From: Takashimella koratensis | Lineage: Eukaryota; Basidiomycota; Tremellomycetes; Trichosporonales; Tetragoniomycetaceae | Direction: 5' to 3' | Assembly (NCBI GenBank): GCA_003116875.1 | Contig: BCKT01000003.1 | Location: forward strand, 1,373,185 to 1,437,184 | DNA length: 64,000 nucleotides | In this document: positions 10,320-22,072 of the stretch, piece after piece | Layout of the letters: every line of letters begins with the position of its first letter | How positions within the stretch are numbered: position 1 is the stretch's first letter | The notes under the pieces: generated by a model | The model's database searches: none | Told to the model about the DNA's origin: nothing | Seen by the model: the letters and a program-made list of their open reading frames with translations, nothing else | Position numbers and translations under genes: made by a program

Positions 10320-13292
10320 CTAATGTTCCTCTTCACTATCCTCTTCCTCTTCCTCTTCATCCTCCTCTTCACCTACCTCCTCTTCCTCCTCCTCGTCTTC
10401 ATCATATTCATCATATTCGACATAAACCGGCGCCGCTCGTTGCCCTAACAACGCGTTTCCTTGCTCATCACTGAATCCATCAGCGCCCTCCTTATCCAAT
10501 TCAAGCTCACCTTTCATCCTCATCCTCATCTTCCGTTTCTTCTTCTTCCTCTTCTTCTTCACTGTTCAAGAAATCGTCCAAATCCCTAAACTTGGCTTTA
10601 GGCCCAGTCACCGACCCCACCGGTGATGGATCCAACGATGCCGATGGAGGCACTCCGAGCGCCTTTCCGGTTACGCGGGTAGCGTGGATCGGGACGGCCG
10701 ATGGCGGTCCGGGCGTGTACCCACCGGCCTGAGAAGCGCTCGAGATGGACATGAGCGTCGGTGGGGGTGGGGGTTTATCAAAGTCTGAATCGCGAAGAGT
10801 CGAATCCGTCGGGTCGTCGGTCCATTCAGGGAGAGGCGTGTACTTTCCTAGTTTCCTCTGAACGTGGCGAGACATTGACCCAACATCGTATCCTGTTGCC
10901 GAGACTAAGGTCGAAAATCAGACATCTGTCTTCACTTGGAGGAAATGTATTGATGTAACTCACCAGAAGACTCCTCGACAACCTCTCGTTTGCCCAAAAG
11001 AACGAGTTTAACCTGTTCTCGACGTAACACGACCCCACCTACATCCGCATCCTCATCCTCGCCAACCTCCTGTTCGGTGCCATTCGCATCCCCACTACCC
11101 AATTCCAATTTCCCGGGGTTCACCACACCTCGTAGCAAAGCATGCAAGAATCGCGACCGGTCACGGACGTCGTAGTCGGTATCGTACCGAGCAAGGAGAA
11201 AGAGGTATTGGCCCATGTTGATCAACAAGGGTGCAGTGGCGAGGACTAGTAACTTTGTGGCGAGCGTGAGAATCTGCAGTTTCGCCACCGGTGCCTAATC
11301 GGGATCATTAGTAGATGAAAGATAAGTCTGCGCTCTCGCTCACCTCAGTGATAAAACCCTTGATACCCTTACGAAGCACGTCAGGGACCCACGGCGCCAG
11401 ACCTTCCCAGCCGAGACCCGCGGTAGGACTCGAGTCATCAGCCGCCGCGTACTGACCCACGAGCCAGAACACGCTCGCTCGGGCATGCGGGTTGGTGATT
11501 TGGTCCAACTGTGACGCGAGGCGCGTCACGAGCTTTTGAGGCTCGGTCACGCTTTGACATAGGATCACGGATTTCAGAACAATCACAGCTTGCGATACGA
11601 GTGAATCTGGACAGCGGATTAGTTTTGGTTCTTTCACGAAGTGGGTATGGAGATATTCACCTCGTCGGCTTTTCAGAAGACGCATGAGCGCTTTCAGACC
11701 CGTTTCCGCCACAGCGGGTTGCGTGCGCACACAGTGCCCGATCGCACGAACAGCCTCCTCGGCAACGTCTTCCGGGAACTTGGTATATTGCTGCCGATTG
11801 AAATCAGCTCTGGCTCCTCACAGACGTGGCTTCTGCTTACCTTGAACTCGCGCATCAACACCTCGATATTTTCCGCCGAGGCAAGGGCGGTGAGCGCCTT
11901 GAGTTTGACACGCTTCACCGAGGACGGGTCGGTGGTGTGTAAGAAGAGCCTTGTGTACTGCGATGCGAAGAGGAACTTTGAGTGTTAGTTGGTAGTCAGG
12001 CAAAAACGTACCGGTCGATCCTCTGCCATGGCGGCGATGACGTCCCATGTCAACGCAGCGATCTCGCTCGACCCTTCTTGCCCCGCGAGCCGAAGCAACG
12101 GCGCGACGAGGAACTCCTGCCCAACCAAAGGATGTGAGGCGGGCGCGAGGTCGTAGTACGCTTTAGCGGTAGCGAGCACAACTGCTGCGTTTCTCGACTG
12201 AAACAACGGCCTTGCGTGGTGTAAAAACATTGCGAGATCGATGTCGAGACCCTCGTATTCGTCCTCTCCGTCGTCGTCGGGGTCAGCACCCGCAGGCTGG
12301 GTGGAAGGCTCGGTCCCAGTGGGTTTAGGAGGGAGGACGGGCTTTTCCAGCATTGTACGGGCGTAGCGAGAGAGAACGTCAAGCGCGACTGCCTGACCCC
12401 ATTCGTCGGCGTCCACGAGGAGTCGGCAGATGTGTCGAAAGTAAGGGTGCAGGAGGTCGAGACGATCGGGACACATCTCGGAGAATGCGGTGAGTGAAGC
12501 GCCAAGGGTGAGAGGAGAGGAGGAGGAGAGGAGTGTTTGGAGAAGAGAGATAAGTTGGGGCAGGGAGGATGAGTCCATTCTGTACATATCAGCAGGGTGC
12601 CGTTAAAATGGACATACTCGTAGACTTTGACGAGACCACCGGCGACCGTCTTACGGACCCACGGGTTGCGGTCCGTCACGAGCTTCTTCAACCCGAGCAT
12701 GACGATTCCTGTGGCTGTCAGAGACCATAAAGGAAGCGCAGATCCACTCACCTTGGATGACGGGAACGCGGATAGAGGTGAGGACTCGAAGCGACATGGA
12801 TCGAATCAACGGGGACGGATCGGATAGATCTTTTTGAAACGTGTTGATTGACAACAGCACGAGATCTGAATTTGTCGATGCGCTAGGGAGTTATCAGCTA
12901 CTGCTTCACTTTCCATACGATCCAAGGCTGTTTATTACCAATGCTGTTCATCCCAAGTCGAGGAGTACTTACAAGCGTAGGAGGTAGATATAGACCAATT
13001 TCTTAATCTCAATACTAGGCGCAACGACATTCTTCACGACCTGAGGGAACAACCCTTCCATATTCCTCCCCTTGGACATCCCCGCGATAATACGTTTCAT
13101 ACCCTCCAGACGCTCGCGGTCGGACCTGCTCTCTAGGAGAGCGATGATGGCTTTGTCATCGGACTGGGCGGAGGAAGTTGCGTCAAAGTAAGGGTTGGAG
13201 GAACCGGAACCGCCAGAGAGGATGGAGATGTCCCGAGTGGACTCTTGGAAGTTTTCCTTGATACGTTGGCCAAGCCGGTTGAGGGCGGCCAT
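10320..13292 (-). CDS. APL6: AP-3 complex beta subunit (beta-3 adaptin)
   Basis: AP-3 beta is the large subunit of the adaptor for Golgi/endosome-to-vacuole sorting. The start [17 protein letters not shown] leads into [32 protein letters not shown] and [22 protein letters not shown], which are hallmark adaptin N-terminal blocks. More helical repeats follow: [51 protein letters not shown] and the segment around [16 protein letters not shown] proline-rich hinge ([13 protein letters not shown]) and two acidic blocks ([12 protein letters not shown] and [15 protein letters not shown]) form the tail, and no appendage domain follows. Fungal AP-3 beta proteins commonly end this way. A final intron lies between the two acidic blocks (DEDES/DEQGN). 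The gene converges on HTS1 (174 bp apart) and diverges from TFB5. Confidence 0.9.
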
Positions 13293-13443
13293 TGTGGAGA
13301 GCGTGGGTGAAGAGGGTGGGAGAGGGGAAGGAAAAGGGGAGGGAGAGAGGGTTGGGTGGGAAGGGGATGGATGCTGGGAGATGTGGACGGTGAGGGAGAT
13401 TGAGCAGTGACGACGAGCCCGAGCCAAGACCAAGTGCCATCGG

Positions 13444-13451
13444 TCACGTGA
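13444..13451. promoter_or_regulatory. Palindromic TCACGTGA site
   Basis: This perfect palindromic octamer lies in the 303-bp divergent promoter between APL6 and TFB5, 145 bp upstream of the TFB5 start codon. It matches the E-box core bound by Cbf1 and related bHLH proteins. Function is inferred. Confidence 0.5.
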
Positions 13452-13535
13452 CTGAAGTTGAGGATGAGGTGGATGACGATTGACGAGTCCAGGTTCTCGA
13501 CTGTTGCATCCTCATCCACCAACAGACTCACAGGC

Positions 13536-13590
13536 CGCCAGTCGCCAGTCGCCAGTCGCCAGTCGCCAGTCGCCAGTCGCCAGCCGCCAA
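13536..13590 (+). repeat. 7-bp tandem repeat (CGCCAGT)n ahead of TFB5
   Basis: Six perfect CGCCAGT units run from 13536 to 13577, followed by two degenerate units (CGCCAGC, CGCCAAT). The array ends a few bases before the TFB5 ATG at 13596, so it probably lies in the 5' leader. Confidence 0.9.
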
Positions 13591-13595
13591 TCGTA

Positions 13596-14117
13596 ATGAG
13601 CTACGCAGATCCGTACCAGGTCAAAGCGACCACCGGGACGCTGATCACATGGTACGTTCATCCCTTCTCCCTATCTAAACCTCGCTATCGATCCTAGATC
13701 ACGTTCCCGCCTATCGTGATCTTCCCAGTCCAGTGTCGTGCTGATCCAACTTTAGCGACTCGGCGGCTAAACAGATCCTCATACACCTCGACGGGCAGAG
13801 GGATGGCCCATCCAAGTTTGTGATCCGCGACAGTACGTCCAGGTCCACTTCGCTATTCACTCCCAAGCTCTCATCATGTCTATCCGGAGAAGTAGCTGAT
13901 CTGGATGCAGTTGACGATACCCGAGTTCTGATCAAGACGGCGTTTCTGGAAGAGATTAAGACACTGCTCCAAGAAGAGGTAAGTTGGTTCGTGGAACAGG
14001 CAAGTAGGGATGCTTGGTCGTAATCTTTGGCTCTAGTAAGGGAGGCGCCAGCTGACTGTACCCCTTCTCACCATGCAGCTCGAGAAAAATACCTACGTCC
14101 AAGATCCCAACATCTAG
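13596..14117 (+). CDS. TFB5: TFIIH core subunit Tfb5 (TTDA/GTF2H5)
   Basis: Tfb5 is the smallest TFIIH subunit and stabilises the Ssl2/XPB-Tfb2 module in transcription and nucleotide excision repair. Four exons (13596-13651, 13756-13832, 13911-13978, 14079-14117) encode 79 aa, the normal family length. Family features are VKATTGTLITCD near the N-terminus, KQILIHLD, KFVIRDIDDTRVLI and the closing helix EEIKTLLQEELEKNTY. Introns (78-104 nt) take up more than half of the locus. No single exon is long enough to be obvious as a coding ORF, so the gene is easily missed. Confidence 0.92.
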
Positions 14118-14435
14118 CCTATACACCTCTACCTGTACACTGTTGTAACCCACCGCTCTCTGGTCGCCATCATCTATGCATAGTCTGTCTGCTCTCTGTC
14201 GCGTTCGATGCTGTTTACCTAGGATCCTCCTGGTCGCTACCTCCCGAGAGACGGAAGCAAATCATCAACCAGCGCTTTGCTTCTTTTTTTTTCGAGTCTC
14301 CTTTTTTTTCCTCGTTTCAACCTTGGTCACTTCCATATCTTCACGGCTCGTCTCCGCTCATCCGACCCACTTTGCCCGCTCGCTCCATTCGTCCTCCTTT
14401 TGACTCTCCTTGCACCCCCCGCTAGACCGTACACC
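14118..14435. other. Intergenic, TFB5 to MRPL7
   Basis: A 318-bp same-strand spacer. It holds a T-rich stretch (ttcttttttttt and ccttttttttcc, about 14280-14312), then C/T-rich leader sequence up to the MRPL7 ATG. No gene is seen. Confidence 0.5.
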
Positions 14436-15419
14436 ATGTCCGCTTCCGCTCTGCGCCAGACGCTCGCCTCGGCGTCTCGTCGAACACACTCCTCCATCCT
14501 CCCTGCTTTCTCCTGCGCCACCCCTTCCTCTTCCTCCTCCTCCATCCTTTACCCGCGTCACGCTTCCACCTCCAATAGTAAACCCAGCGGTGACGACTGG
14601 ACCCTCCCCGAGATCCATGTCGGTTCCACCCACGCCTCTCGATACGGGGACCATTACCACAACACCCTGGCCTCGGATATGCTTTACATGACGTACAACC
14701 ACCGAACTCCTTCCGCTTCCCCTCTCCCTTCTGGCACAACCTCGCCTTCCGATCCCCAAACCCAGCCTCTCATCTCAACCCCTCCCTCTTTGACAGGGTA
14801 CGAGATCAATCGCCCGTCTCCACCTCCACGCGGTAACCGACCTATCCGACCTCTCACTCACCCGCTCACCGCCTCCACCGTTCCCCGACTTGAATCCATC
14901 ACGCTGCACACGATGGTCAAGGAAGCGATCGGGACCAAGCACGCTCTTTTATCCGCGATCATGGCTCTGCGTGCAATCTCAGGCGAGACCGAGCTCGGTG
15001 GCGGTCGGTCAGGCTCGTCCGGAGTCCAAGTCATCTCCTCTCGCCAAGGCGCGGCGGCGTTCAAACTCCGTGCAGGGATGCCAGTAGCCGCCAAAGTTAC
15101 ACTCAAAGGTGACGCAATGTACGATTTCATCCAGTCACTCGTCGATTTCGTCTTTCCCCGTATTCGAGAGTTCCCAGGTATCGCACTCCCCCCGGCTTCG
15201 GCGTCAAAAAACTCGCCGTCCGCGCTCGCTGGCGTCGTATCGTTCGGTCTCCCGGCGACCGCCATGGCCCTTTTCCCGCAGATCGAGGCGAACATTGACG
15301 CTTACTCCCGCTTGCACGGCTTCCACATGTACTTTCACACAAACGCCCGTGGCAGAGATGCCCAGGAGCATGCCCGCGCGCTCTTGAGCGGATTCAGGAT
15401 CCCCTTCCACCGCAGATAA
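14436..15419 (+). CDS. MRPL7: Mitochondrial large-subunit ribosomal protein uL5m
   Basis: This is the L5 family protein of the mitochondrial 54S subunit, 327 aa in a single exon, which is unusual in this intron-rich window. The start [20 protein letters not shown] gives a Ser/Arg/Ala-rich, acid-free mitochondrial presequence. An in-frame ATG at 14277 lies upstream in T-rich leader and would put a hydrophobic segment first, so it is less likely. The conserved core includes [69 protein letters not shown], and the C-terminal [11 protein letters not shown] with [12 protein letters not shown]5 proteins contact 5S rRNA or the central protuberance. Codon use is C-rich. Confidence 0.92.
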   Translation: MSASALRQTLASASRRTHSSILPAFSCATPSSSSSSILYPRHASTSNSKPSGDDWTLPEIHVGSTHASRYGDHYHNTLASDMLYMTYNHRTPSASPLPSGTTSPSDPQTQPLISTPPSLTGYEINRPSPPPRGNRPIRPLTHPLTASTVPRLESITLHTMVKEAIGTKHALLSAIMALRAISGETELGGGRSGSSGVQVISSRQGAAAFKLRAGMPVAAKVTLKGDAMYDFIQSLVDFVFPRIREFPGIALPPASASKNSPSALAGVVSFGLPATAMALFPQIEANIDAYSRLHGFHMYFHTNARGRDAQEHARALLSGFRIPFHRR

Positions 15420-15529
15420 TCAAGTCCTATACACTCTCTCATCATACACTACAACCCAACTTGCATCTATGATATATCTAGCATCGGATACGTATGCACC
15501 CGTCAGACTTGACCCTGGCCCTCTGAGTC

Positions 15530-17972
15530 CTAGTCCAGCTCTTGAATCTCATTCAACGACCATTCGAGTATATCTTGCTACATTGAATCAGCATAGACTA
15601 GCTTGAAGACTTACCACTTGCCAAAGACCCCCTGTTGACGCAGTGATCCCGACATACCAATCCTTCCCCAACCCATCTGGTTTCGGCACCGTCGTCTCAA
15701 ATAGCGCCACCTCCTTCTCTCTCGCTCTACTTGCTTCACCCACATCCCCCTCTGCATCGTTCCCTCCGTCCTGCGGAACGTGCTTGCCTGACTCAAACGA
15801 CAAGAAACCCCTGAGCGTCCGCGAGCTACCGCTGTACAGTAGCTCGAGGGTATACGTCCAGCCATCCATGATCCAAGGGATAGCGTCGGGCCCAGCAGTC
15901 GCGATCGCCGCGCGGTGGTGGGCGTCCGGCGGACTATGCACCGAGATATGCGGCGTTGGCGGATCGTCTGCAAAATCTTGAGTCCTGTACGTGTCGACTA
16001 GGGCCGACTCCATCAGCTCCAACCCAAAAATAAAGAGCAAATTCCATTACCCACTTTCAACAGCAAAATCACCCTTGCCACCAAGACCAGAGTACCCCAG
16101 TCCATACCCTCCTAGCCCAATCTTCGCCTCGGGCGAGAACACCACCGCCATCCCATCTGCCTCTCCGCATCCTGGAGGTGCAATGATCCTGAATGTGACG
16201 AGGCATCTAAAGCTCTTCTCTTGTCCGATCGGGGTACGTCCAAATACTGCTGACGCTTGGCCCGGACCTGAAGTTAGGCGCAAACCTTCAGATTGGGGCT
16301 TGACGTCGCCGAGAAGCTGAACGTGTTCGTCGGAGCCGATCATCTCCTCCCCAACTGATTTCCAGTCAACAAGAAGTAGATATGTATTCAAGATGATGAT
16401 GTGTAGATGAATACTCACCAGAGTAACGGGGCTTGATAACGCGCACCGACCCAAGCTCGTCTCTTCGTGATCGCCACTCCTCGGGTCCTGAGACCCTCCC
16501 GCCCAGCTCCTGAGCTTCCGCCTCCGCGAATCGGCGTCCTTCGTCGTCCATCCACGCGCGGTGCAGACGATCCATTCGCTCAACCTGTTGTTGCTGTCGC
16601 TCGTTCATTCCGAGACGGAGGGTGATCGTCTGCGCATTCAAAGCCTGGTCCGTATCAGTAAACAGACGAGGCAAGGAGCAGATCGAATTGGATCAGTCCA
16701 TCGTCCTCACCTTTCGCAGCTGCCGCTCTTTCCAGCCCATTCTGGCTCGGCGAATCTTGCACTCTTCCCAGTCATCAATGTACGCTCGAGTCACGTCTTC
16801 TGCGCCAAATGGACCAGCCGCGCTGTGAGTTCGATCAGCATCGAATTCACAATTGAGAGCATGCTGGATCACTTACAGGACAAAACTTTGTTTCTTCCCC
16901 CAGCCTCTTGCGTACAGAAGTGACTTATTTGTAGCTGCCTCGCTGTGATCGTCAGGGTTGTACTCCTATACCGCGGAACTCACCACGAGTCCACGTGCAC
17001 CCAATGATCCAATGCCGGTGACCAGTACTCTGTCCAGACATGATCTTCGCTGTGTACGATCGTCAACTATGCCTCAATCACCGGTCCATCTACTCACCTG
17101 CACCAGACGTATCTCGCATGAACTCCTGTCGCAGCGAGCATGACGTAGAACAACTGAGCCCATTCCCCTATACCACATCCTCATCAGCGCCCTCTCCTCT
17201 CCACTTTGGGTCTGTAGAGTCTATCGGTCGACTTACCACATCGGCCTTCTTTAGTTAACAACAACCGCTCGACAGAAGTATACCTCGCAAACCTCCTCTG
17301 CCCACCACACGTCGGATCATCACATACGTGCAACTCGCATCGCCCGGCACTACCGCCTCGTTCGTAAGCGTTGGGCTCGACGGAACCGCCAGAGGTAGTG
17401 GATCCACCACAGTCGGGACACTTAATAGGGTCAACCCAGGTCATGAAGCTTTCTTTGAACCATCGGGCCAGGGCGAGGGCGATCGCGTCTTCTCGAGCAA
17501 AGGGCTGGAAAGGTGGGTCGGCGAGAATGGGGCGGATCTTGTATTCGATATCGGGGAGGTATGTGCGAATAGTGTATCGTCGATGATCCATCTGCAGAGG
17601 TCAATTGCTGTGAGCACAATGAGACGCATGAATTCGGGGCCGAGATCAACATACCGAGGTGTACAAAGCGTCGTCTACGCAATGACGTCTCAGCCCTACC
17701 AATACCCGCTTCATATGCTCTTCGGCAGGCGATATCGATTCTGGAAACCTAAGCAGCCCAGGTCGTCCAGCCCTCTGCAACGCTTCTTCCTGATCCACCA
17801 ACCATCTGGCTGTCTCCTTTACGAGTTCCAAGTCCTGGTGTCGAACAGGCAACAGATCCGGCATGAACTGATATCTTCCAACCGACATTTGATGGGCAAT
17901 GTAGCCCGCGATTAAAGCGTGCGCCCTACTCTCCAAGGAAGACTGCGTCGATCCATAATACCGAGTCTCCAT
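15530..17972 (-). CDS. PNG1: Peptide:N-glycanase (transglutaminase fold)
   Basis: PNG1 removes N-glycans from misfolded glycoproteins retro-translocated from the ER. The start METRYYGSTQ leads to FMPDLLPVRHQDLELVKETARWLVDQEEALQ. The central domain has a zinc site (CPDCGG, then CDDPTCGG) and the catalytic core: Cys in GRCGEWAQLFYVMLAATGVHARYVWC, His in EDHVWTEYWSPALDHWVHVD and Asp in the same VHVDSCEA block. GWGKKQSFVLAFG and DVTRAYIDDW follow, then a C-terminal sugar-binding PAW-like part (WTYTLELLYSGS, TLRGFLSFESG). The final 45-nt exon encodes QDILEWSLNEIQELD. An in-frame ATG at 18149 exists upstream but reads through sequence without family similarity, so the METRYY start is preferred. The gene converges on MRPL7 and diverges from the F-box gene. 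Confidence 0.93.
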
Positions 17973-18878
17973 CGTTCGATGCAGTGAGATGGATGATGAA
18001 CGGTAGATGTGGGGTGGTGTCTGGCTGGGGATGGGATCGAGGCGGTTACAAAGAGTGACGAGGTCGCAGAAAGAAGCAAGTGGTCGACTAGCAGGAGCGA
18101 TGAAAGGCGCGACGACGAGTTGGATTCGGACGCCTTGTCCACTACCCAAGGGTGCTGGCCGACTTCAAGGAGATTATGGTGACAGGTGTGGGTGAGGGCG
18201 AGGGGGAAAGTCGGCGTCCAGAGAGTTGCACCGCCCGCACCCCAGACACGAAACAGCCCGGTCGGGCCATGCTAATCGACATGACGGTTATTGCTATGCG
18301 CAGTCCTAAGCCTAACAAGGCACAACCGGGATCGAACATGTTCCGCTAGGCAGTGAGTGACTGCTGCTACCTATCTGACAGGGGAGTACATGCTTGCCGT
18401 GGTGTCTAGATTGCGCCAAAGCTGTCCTAGTCGACTTGGAGAAGATCGTGGTAAGAAACAGTCAGGAAAGCCGTGGTAGGTGGCCGAGGCTCGCGCCCAT
18501 GTTCGTTCAACAGGGTTCAACTTAGAATTAGTCTTCCCGGAAGATGTCTGTCCAGAGCCGAAGTGCGCTTTGATGCATGTTACAGACGTGTTCATGTTCA
18601 AGAACGTTTCCACAACGCGCCAAAGTTGTCCTGCATATCTAGACGCGACGCTGCTTGAATAGGAGATGATTGCGAACTGGAAGGTGGAGGGGGAGGGGGT
18701 GGTCACGGTCACGTGCTTGTCGCGTGGGATTAGCGCATCCCTTGTTTCGTGTCTGACCCAGTGCCGGGTAAGTCAATCCTTCTTCAAGTTCAGTCAAGCA
18801 CGGACAAGCAACATTCAACATTCTCACATCCCTCCTCCTGGGTGCAGCGATAGACAACCACTACCCTCTTCAATCAGC
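17973..18878. other. Divergent spacer between PNG1 and the F-box gene
   Basis: This 906-bp spacer has no recognised gene. It holds CACGTG at 18710-18715. A near-repeat is also present: gcgccaaagctgtcct near 18414 and gcgccaaagttgtcct near 18617. An ORF of 113 aa on the minus strand (18371-18712) spans both copies but matches nothing known to me. The sequence gatcgaac near 18331 resembles a tRNA B box, but no matching T-stem forms. Confidence 0.5.
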
Positions 18879-21800
18879 ATGGCGACGCAGGCTCAGCGAC
18901 GCCCGTCGACCGACCCGACTCCGCCCAAACCCTTTCCCCGCGCTCGGGTTACCAGCAACACTCCATCACCGTCTCGTACCCCTCGGCCCTCCCTCACACC
19001 CGTTGGATCTTCCCCTCGTCTTCCCCTCTCTAGCCCTGGGAATGGCGCCTCGCCTCGACCTCGGAGACACGAGGCAGCTCCGCGATCGTCATTATCGCCT
19101 CTGAAGACTGAGACGCGGGTCAGGCGGTCGAGTCAGCTCCACGGGGCGGTTTCGCCAGTAGATGAGGCGAGTGAGGGGAGGGAAGCAGTGCAGGATGTGT
19201 TTGAGGACCAGAGAGACGAGACGGAGCGGAGGTGGGTGGAAGAGCCCGAGGCGATGGAGTGGGAGCTCCGAACGGAGACAGCCAACCACGTCGACGAAGA
19301 TGGGGTGAGTCTTAGGCGTGCCTACACTTGAAGGTCGCTGCTGGTGAGATCAATTCCTCCCGCTGACCTTTACAGACTCCAGTAGCTCAGCTGCGGATCG
19401 AGCACGCCAAGGAAATCGCGCACTACCGCAAACTTCTCGTCCGTGCCCAATCGGCTTCCTCGTCCTCGCTCCACGAATTGCACTCGAAGCTACACGACGT
19501 TGAAAGCCGGTACGCACTCCTCGATTCCGAGCATGCCACATGTCGCGAACGACTAGCTGTGTCGGATCGAGTAGGACAGGACGAGGGCGGGTTGGTCGCA
19601 ATGTTGTCGGCTAAGAACAGTGCGGGTTTGAGTCGAGCGATACGGAGGTTGGAGAAAGACGATCGAAGACGGGTGCTCGAGACGGTCATTCAGGGTGAGT
19701 GAAATGTGGAGCTGCGAGGCAGAGGCTAACGGAGGCAGCTTGTCACCCGTCTGATATTGCCGCGCAGATTGCGGTGCTGGAAAAGTACAAGCAGTCGAGC
19801 TACGATGTGCTCGGTCGACTCCCCGACGACCTGGCAGTTCGTGTGATCTACCAGCTTGATCTAGAAGAGATACTGCGACTCAGACTGGTGAGTCCATGTT
19901 TGTCCAAAGCTGTCCTCCTTTTACGAGGAGGAGATCAGAATCTAATAGACCCAGGTGTCGAGACACTACGATTACCTCGCGTCTCTGCCGGTCCTGTGGG
20001 AGAAACTATGTCGCGACCTCGAGTGGCGCGATTGGGACAGAGGAGCGATCGAGGAACCGCACATCGGATGGTAAGTTGGACTGGCGCTGGTGTGCTCATA
20101 TGGGTAGGAAATCGCTGTATCGAGGGCTCAGGCGCAGGGAGCGTAACTGGTCGACGGGAGCAGTGAGTTCATTCCACAGCAATGGTTGGAGAGGGCTAAG
20201 CCTTCGATCAGGCGCAGACAGTCCGTCTCCTTCGGGGACATAGCAACTATGTCACTTCACTCAAGCTGAGAGGTAACGTCCTCATCAGCGGATCGTACGA
20301 CGAGACGTAAGTCCCTCCATCTCAACCAACGATCTCGCTCATGACCCGCAGTATCCGAATATGGGATATGCCGGCACTGTCCGCCCTCTCACCCGTGGCA
20401 ACACTCCCACATCCTCCGCTAGTAGTTGCGGCCAAAGCAGTCTCGTGTCTCGACTACCTCCCAAGCGAGAACATTTTCGTTGTCGGCGCACACGACGTTG
20501 GTAGAGTACAGGTCTGGCATCAAAAATCGAGTGGAGGCTGGGAAGTGGAACAGACCTTGGCCGGGCATCTGCATGGGATCAGGGCAGTCGCGTGAGTGGA
20601 ATGGTTTGGGGGAGAGGCTAAGGCGAATAGGATTGATGAGAGGTGGCTTGTATCGGCTGGAGCGGACAAGGCGATCGTCGTTTGGGATTGGCGGTGAGTA
20701 GTCAATCATGAGGTAGCGTCTTGTGTCAGCAAACGCAAAGGGACACCTACGCTGACAGTATCTTGACAACTACATCATTAGGACTGGTCAAAAAGTCATG
20801 AAGTTCGGCCAGCAGACCAATATATGCGTTGGGATTCAATTGATTGACAACACCGTCGTCGCTGTGACTGTCGATGCGGTGATCCGAGTCTTCTCAATCT
20901 CGTCACGAGATATGGTGGCGCAGTACCGGACCGCTGAGCTGGGTCGGTCGAGCGGTGCGGCTGGGACGGGCGCACCAGGTAGGCTGAAGGATGTCGGCGT
21001 TGGTGTTGGGGGGATGGTTACCTGGATGGAGGGTCAGGAGGGGTGGTTGACAGTGAGTCTGGAGCAGGAGGCAGGACTCCCTTATGAATGCGAGCGTGAG
21101 ACTGACTGCGCATACACAGTGTGCTACGAAAGACACGATCATCCGACTCGAGTGGGAGCACGGAAACGCTAGAAAGAATACATCAGATCCACTCCTACAT
21201 CCCGCCAGGACACCCCGTAAGAGCCTTCCTCTAGGCTCTTCGCCTGCTCGCACGTCCAACTCGACTCCACTCCGTACCCCCGACTCCACGGCTCGGGGAA
21301 CACCTGGGTCCGCCGCCGTACGCCAACGTACAGTCTCCGGCGTGACCCCTAGCGGTAGTCGAGGGCGGCTCACCGGTGATAGAAAATCACTAACCCCTTT
21401 ACCTGTTCCGTCTCCTACTCCGGCTCGAGCAGGCGGACTGCCGAGGCCGACCGCGTTGTTGGCCACTGGGGAGGTGGACAATCAATTATCAATCTCTTCG
21501 GACAGACGGTCCGGGTCGAGGTCGGGATCTGGATCACAGTCGGGCGCGAGCTCTCGACCTCGGACCAACGGAAACGGGACCAAAGGGAACGGAACCAATG
21601 ACACAGATGAAGGCGGGGAGAAGCAAACCCGAAGCCCCAAAGACCAGCAATTGGCGCCTTTGCAGCGTGGTTACGATTTTACTCGCGCGCCAAGGGTCAT
21701 CGAGGTCGTCGAAGTCAGCGATATAGAAAGGGGGACGATCGACGCAAGGAGGTCGAGAATGGTCCTTTCCACTCGATTCGCAGCGAGGACCGGCGCCGAA

Positions 21801-22072
21801 CGAAGGGTGAGTCTGGTCAAGTGTGATGATTGCGTTGTTTTGAGAGATACGACGGAGCTGACGAGTGGATTGCATCGTGATGCGAAACTGGACAATAGCT
21901 GTTCGTTGGTGCGCCTGGATCAGGCTCGGGAGGAAGCACAACGAGTACCGCGGTTATGCCAATCGGCGGAGCGTGGGAAGACCTTGCAGATAAACTGGAC
22001 CTACAGAGTCCTGGTAAGAACCCGATGAGTATTGTACTGGATCAAGAAAAGCTCGTGGTGAGTGACACTTGA
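18879..22072 (+). CDS. F-box/WD40 repeat protein, probable SCF substrate receptor
   Basis: The N-terminus is Pro/Ser/Arg-rich ([19 protein letters not shown]). A helical stretch ([42 protein letters not shown]) may form a coiled coil. A clear F-box follows: [34 protein letters not shown], with [11 protein letters not shown]. The linker [17 protein letters not shown] precedes WD repeats ([50 protein letters not shown]). After the propeller comes a long low-complexity Ser/Thr/Pro/Arg tail ([37 protein letters not shown]). The order F-box, linker, WD40 is that of Met30/Cdc4/Pof1 receptors, which recruit phosphorylated substrates to SCF ligases. I cannot say which orthologue it is. The stop at 22070-22072 (ending KLVVSDT) depends on reading through the last GTGAGT, so the exact C-terminus is uncertain. 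About ten introns. Confidence 0.82.

Noticed and set aside
14277..14435. N-terminal extension of MRPL7 from the upstream in-frame ATG
   Set aside because: The added 53 residues are hydrophobic and T-rich-leader derived, while the MSASALRQT start gives a normal mitochondrial presequence.
17973..18149. N-terminal extension of PNG1 from the ATG at 18149
   Set aside because: No family similarity in the extension; the METRYYGS start is followed directly by conserved helical sequence.
18290..18350. tRNA-like B box (gatcgaac on plus, gttcgatcc on minus)
   Set aside because: The flanking bases do not form a T-stem or acceptor stem, and no A box lies at the right distance.
20218..20250. Sequence cgtctccttcggggacat resembling part of U6 snRNA
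   Set aside because: It is in frame inside a WD repeat of the F-box protein ([11 protein letters not shown]), and the rest of U6 is absent.
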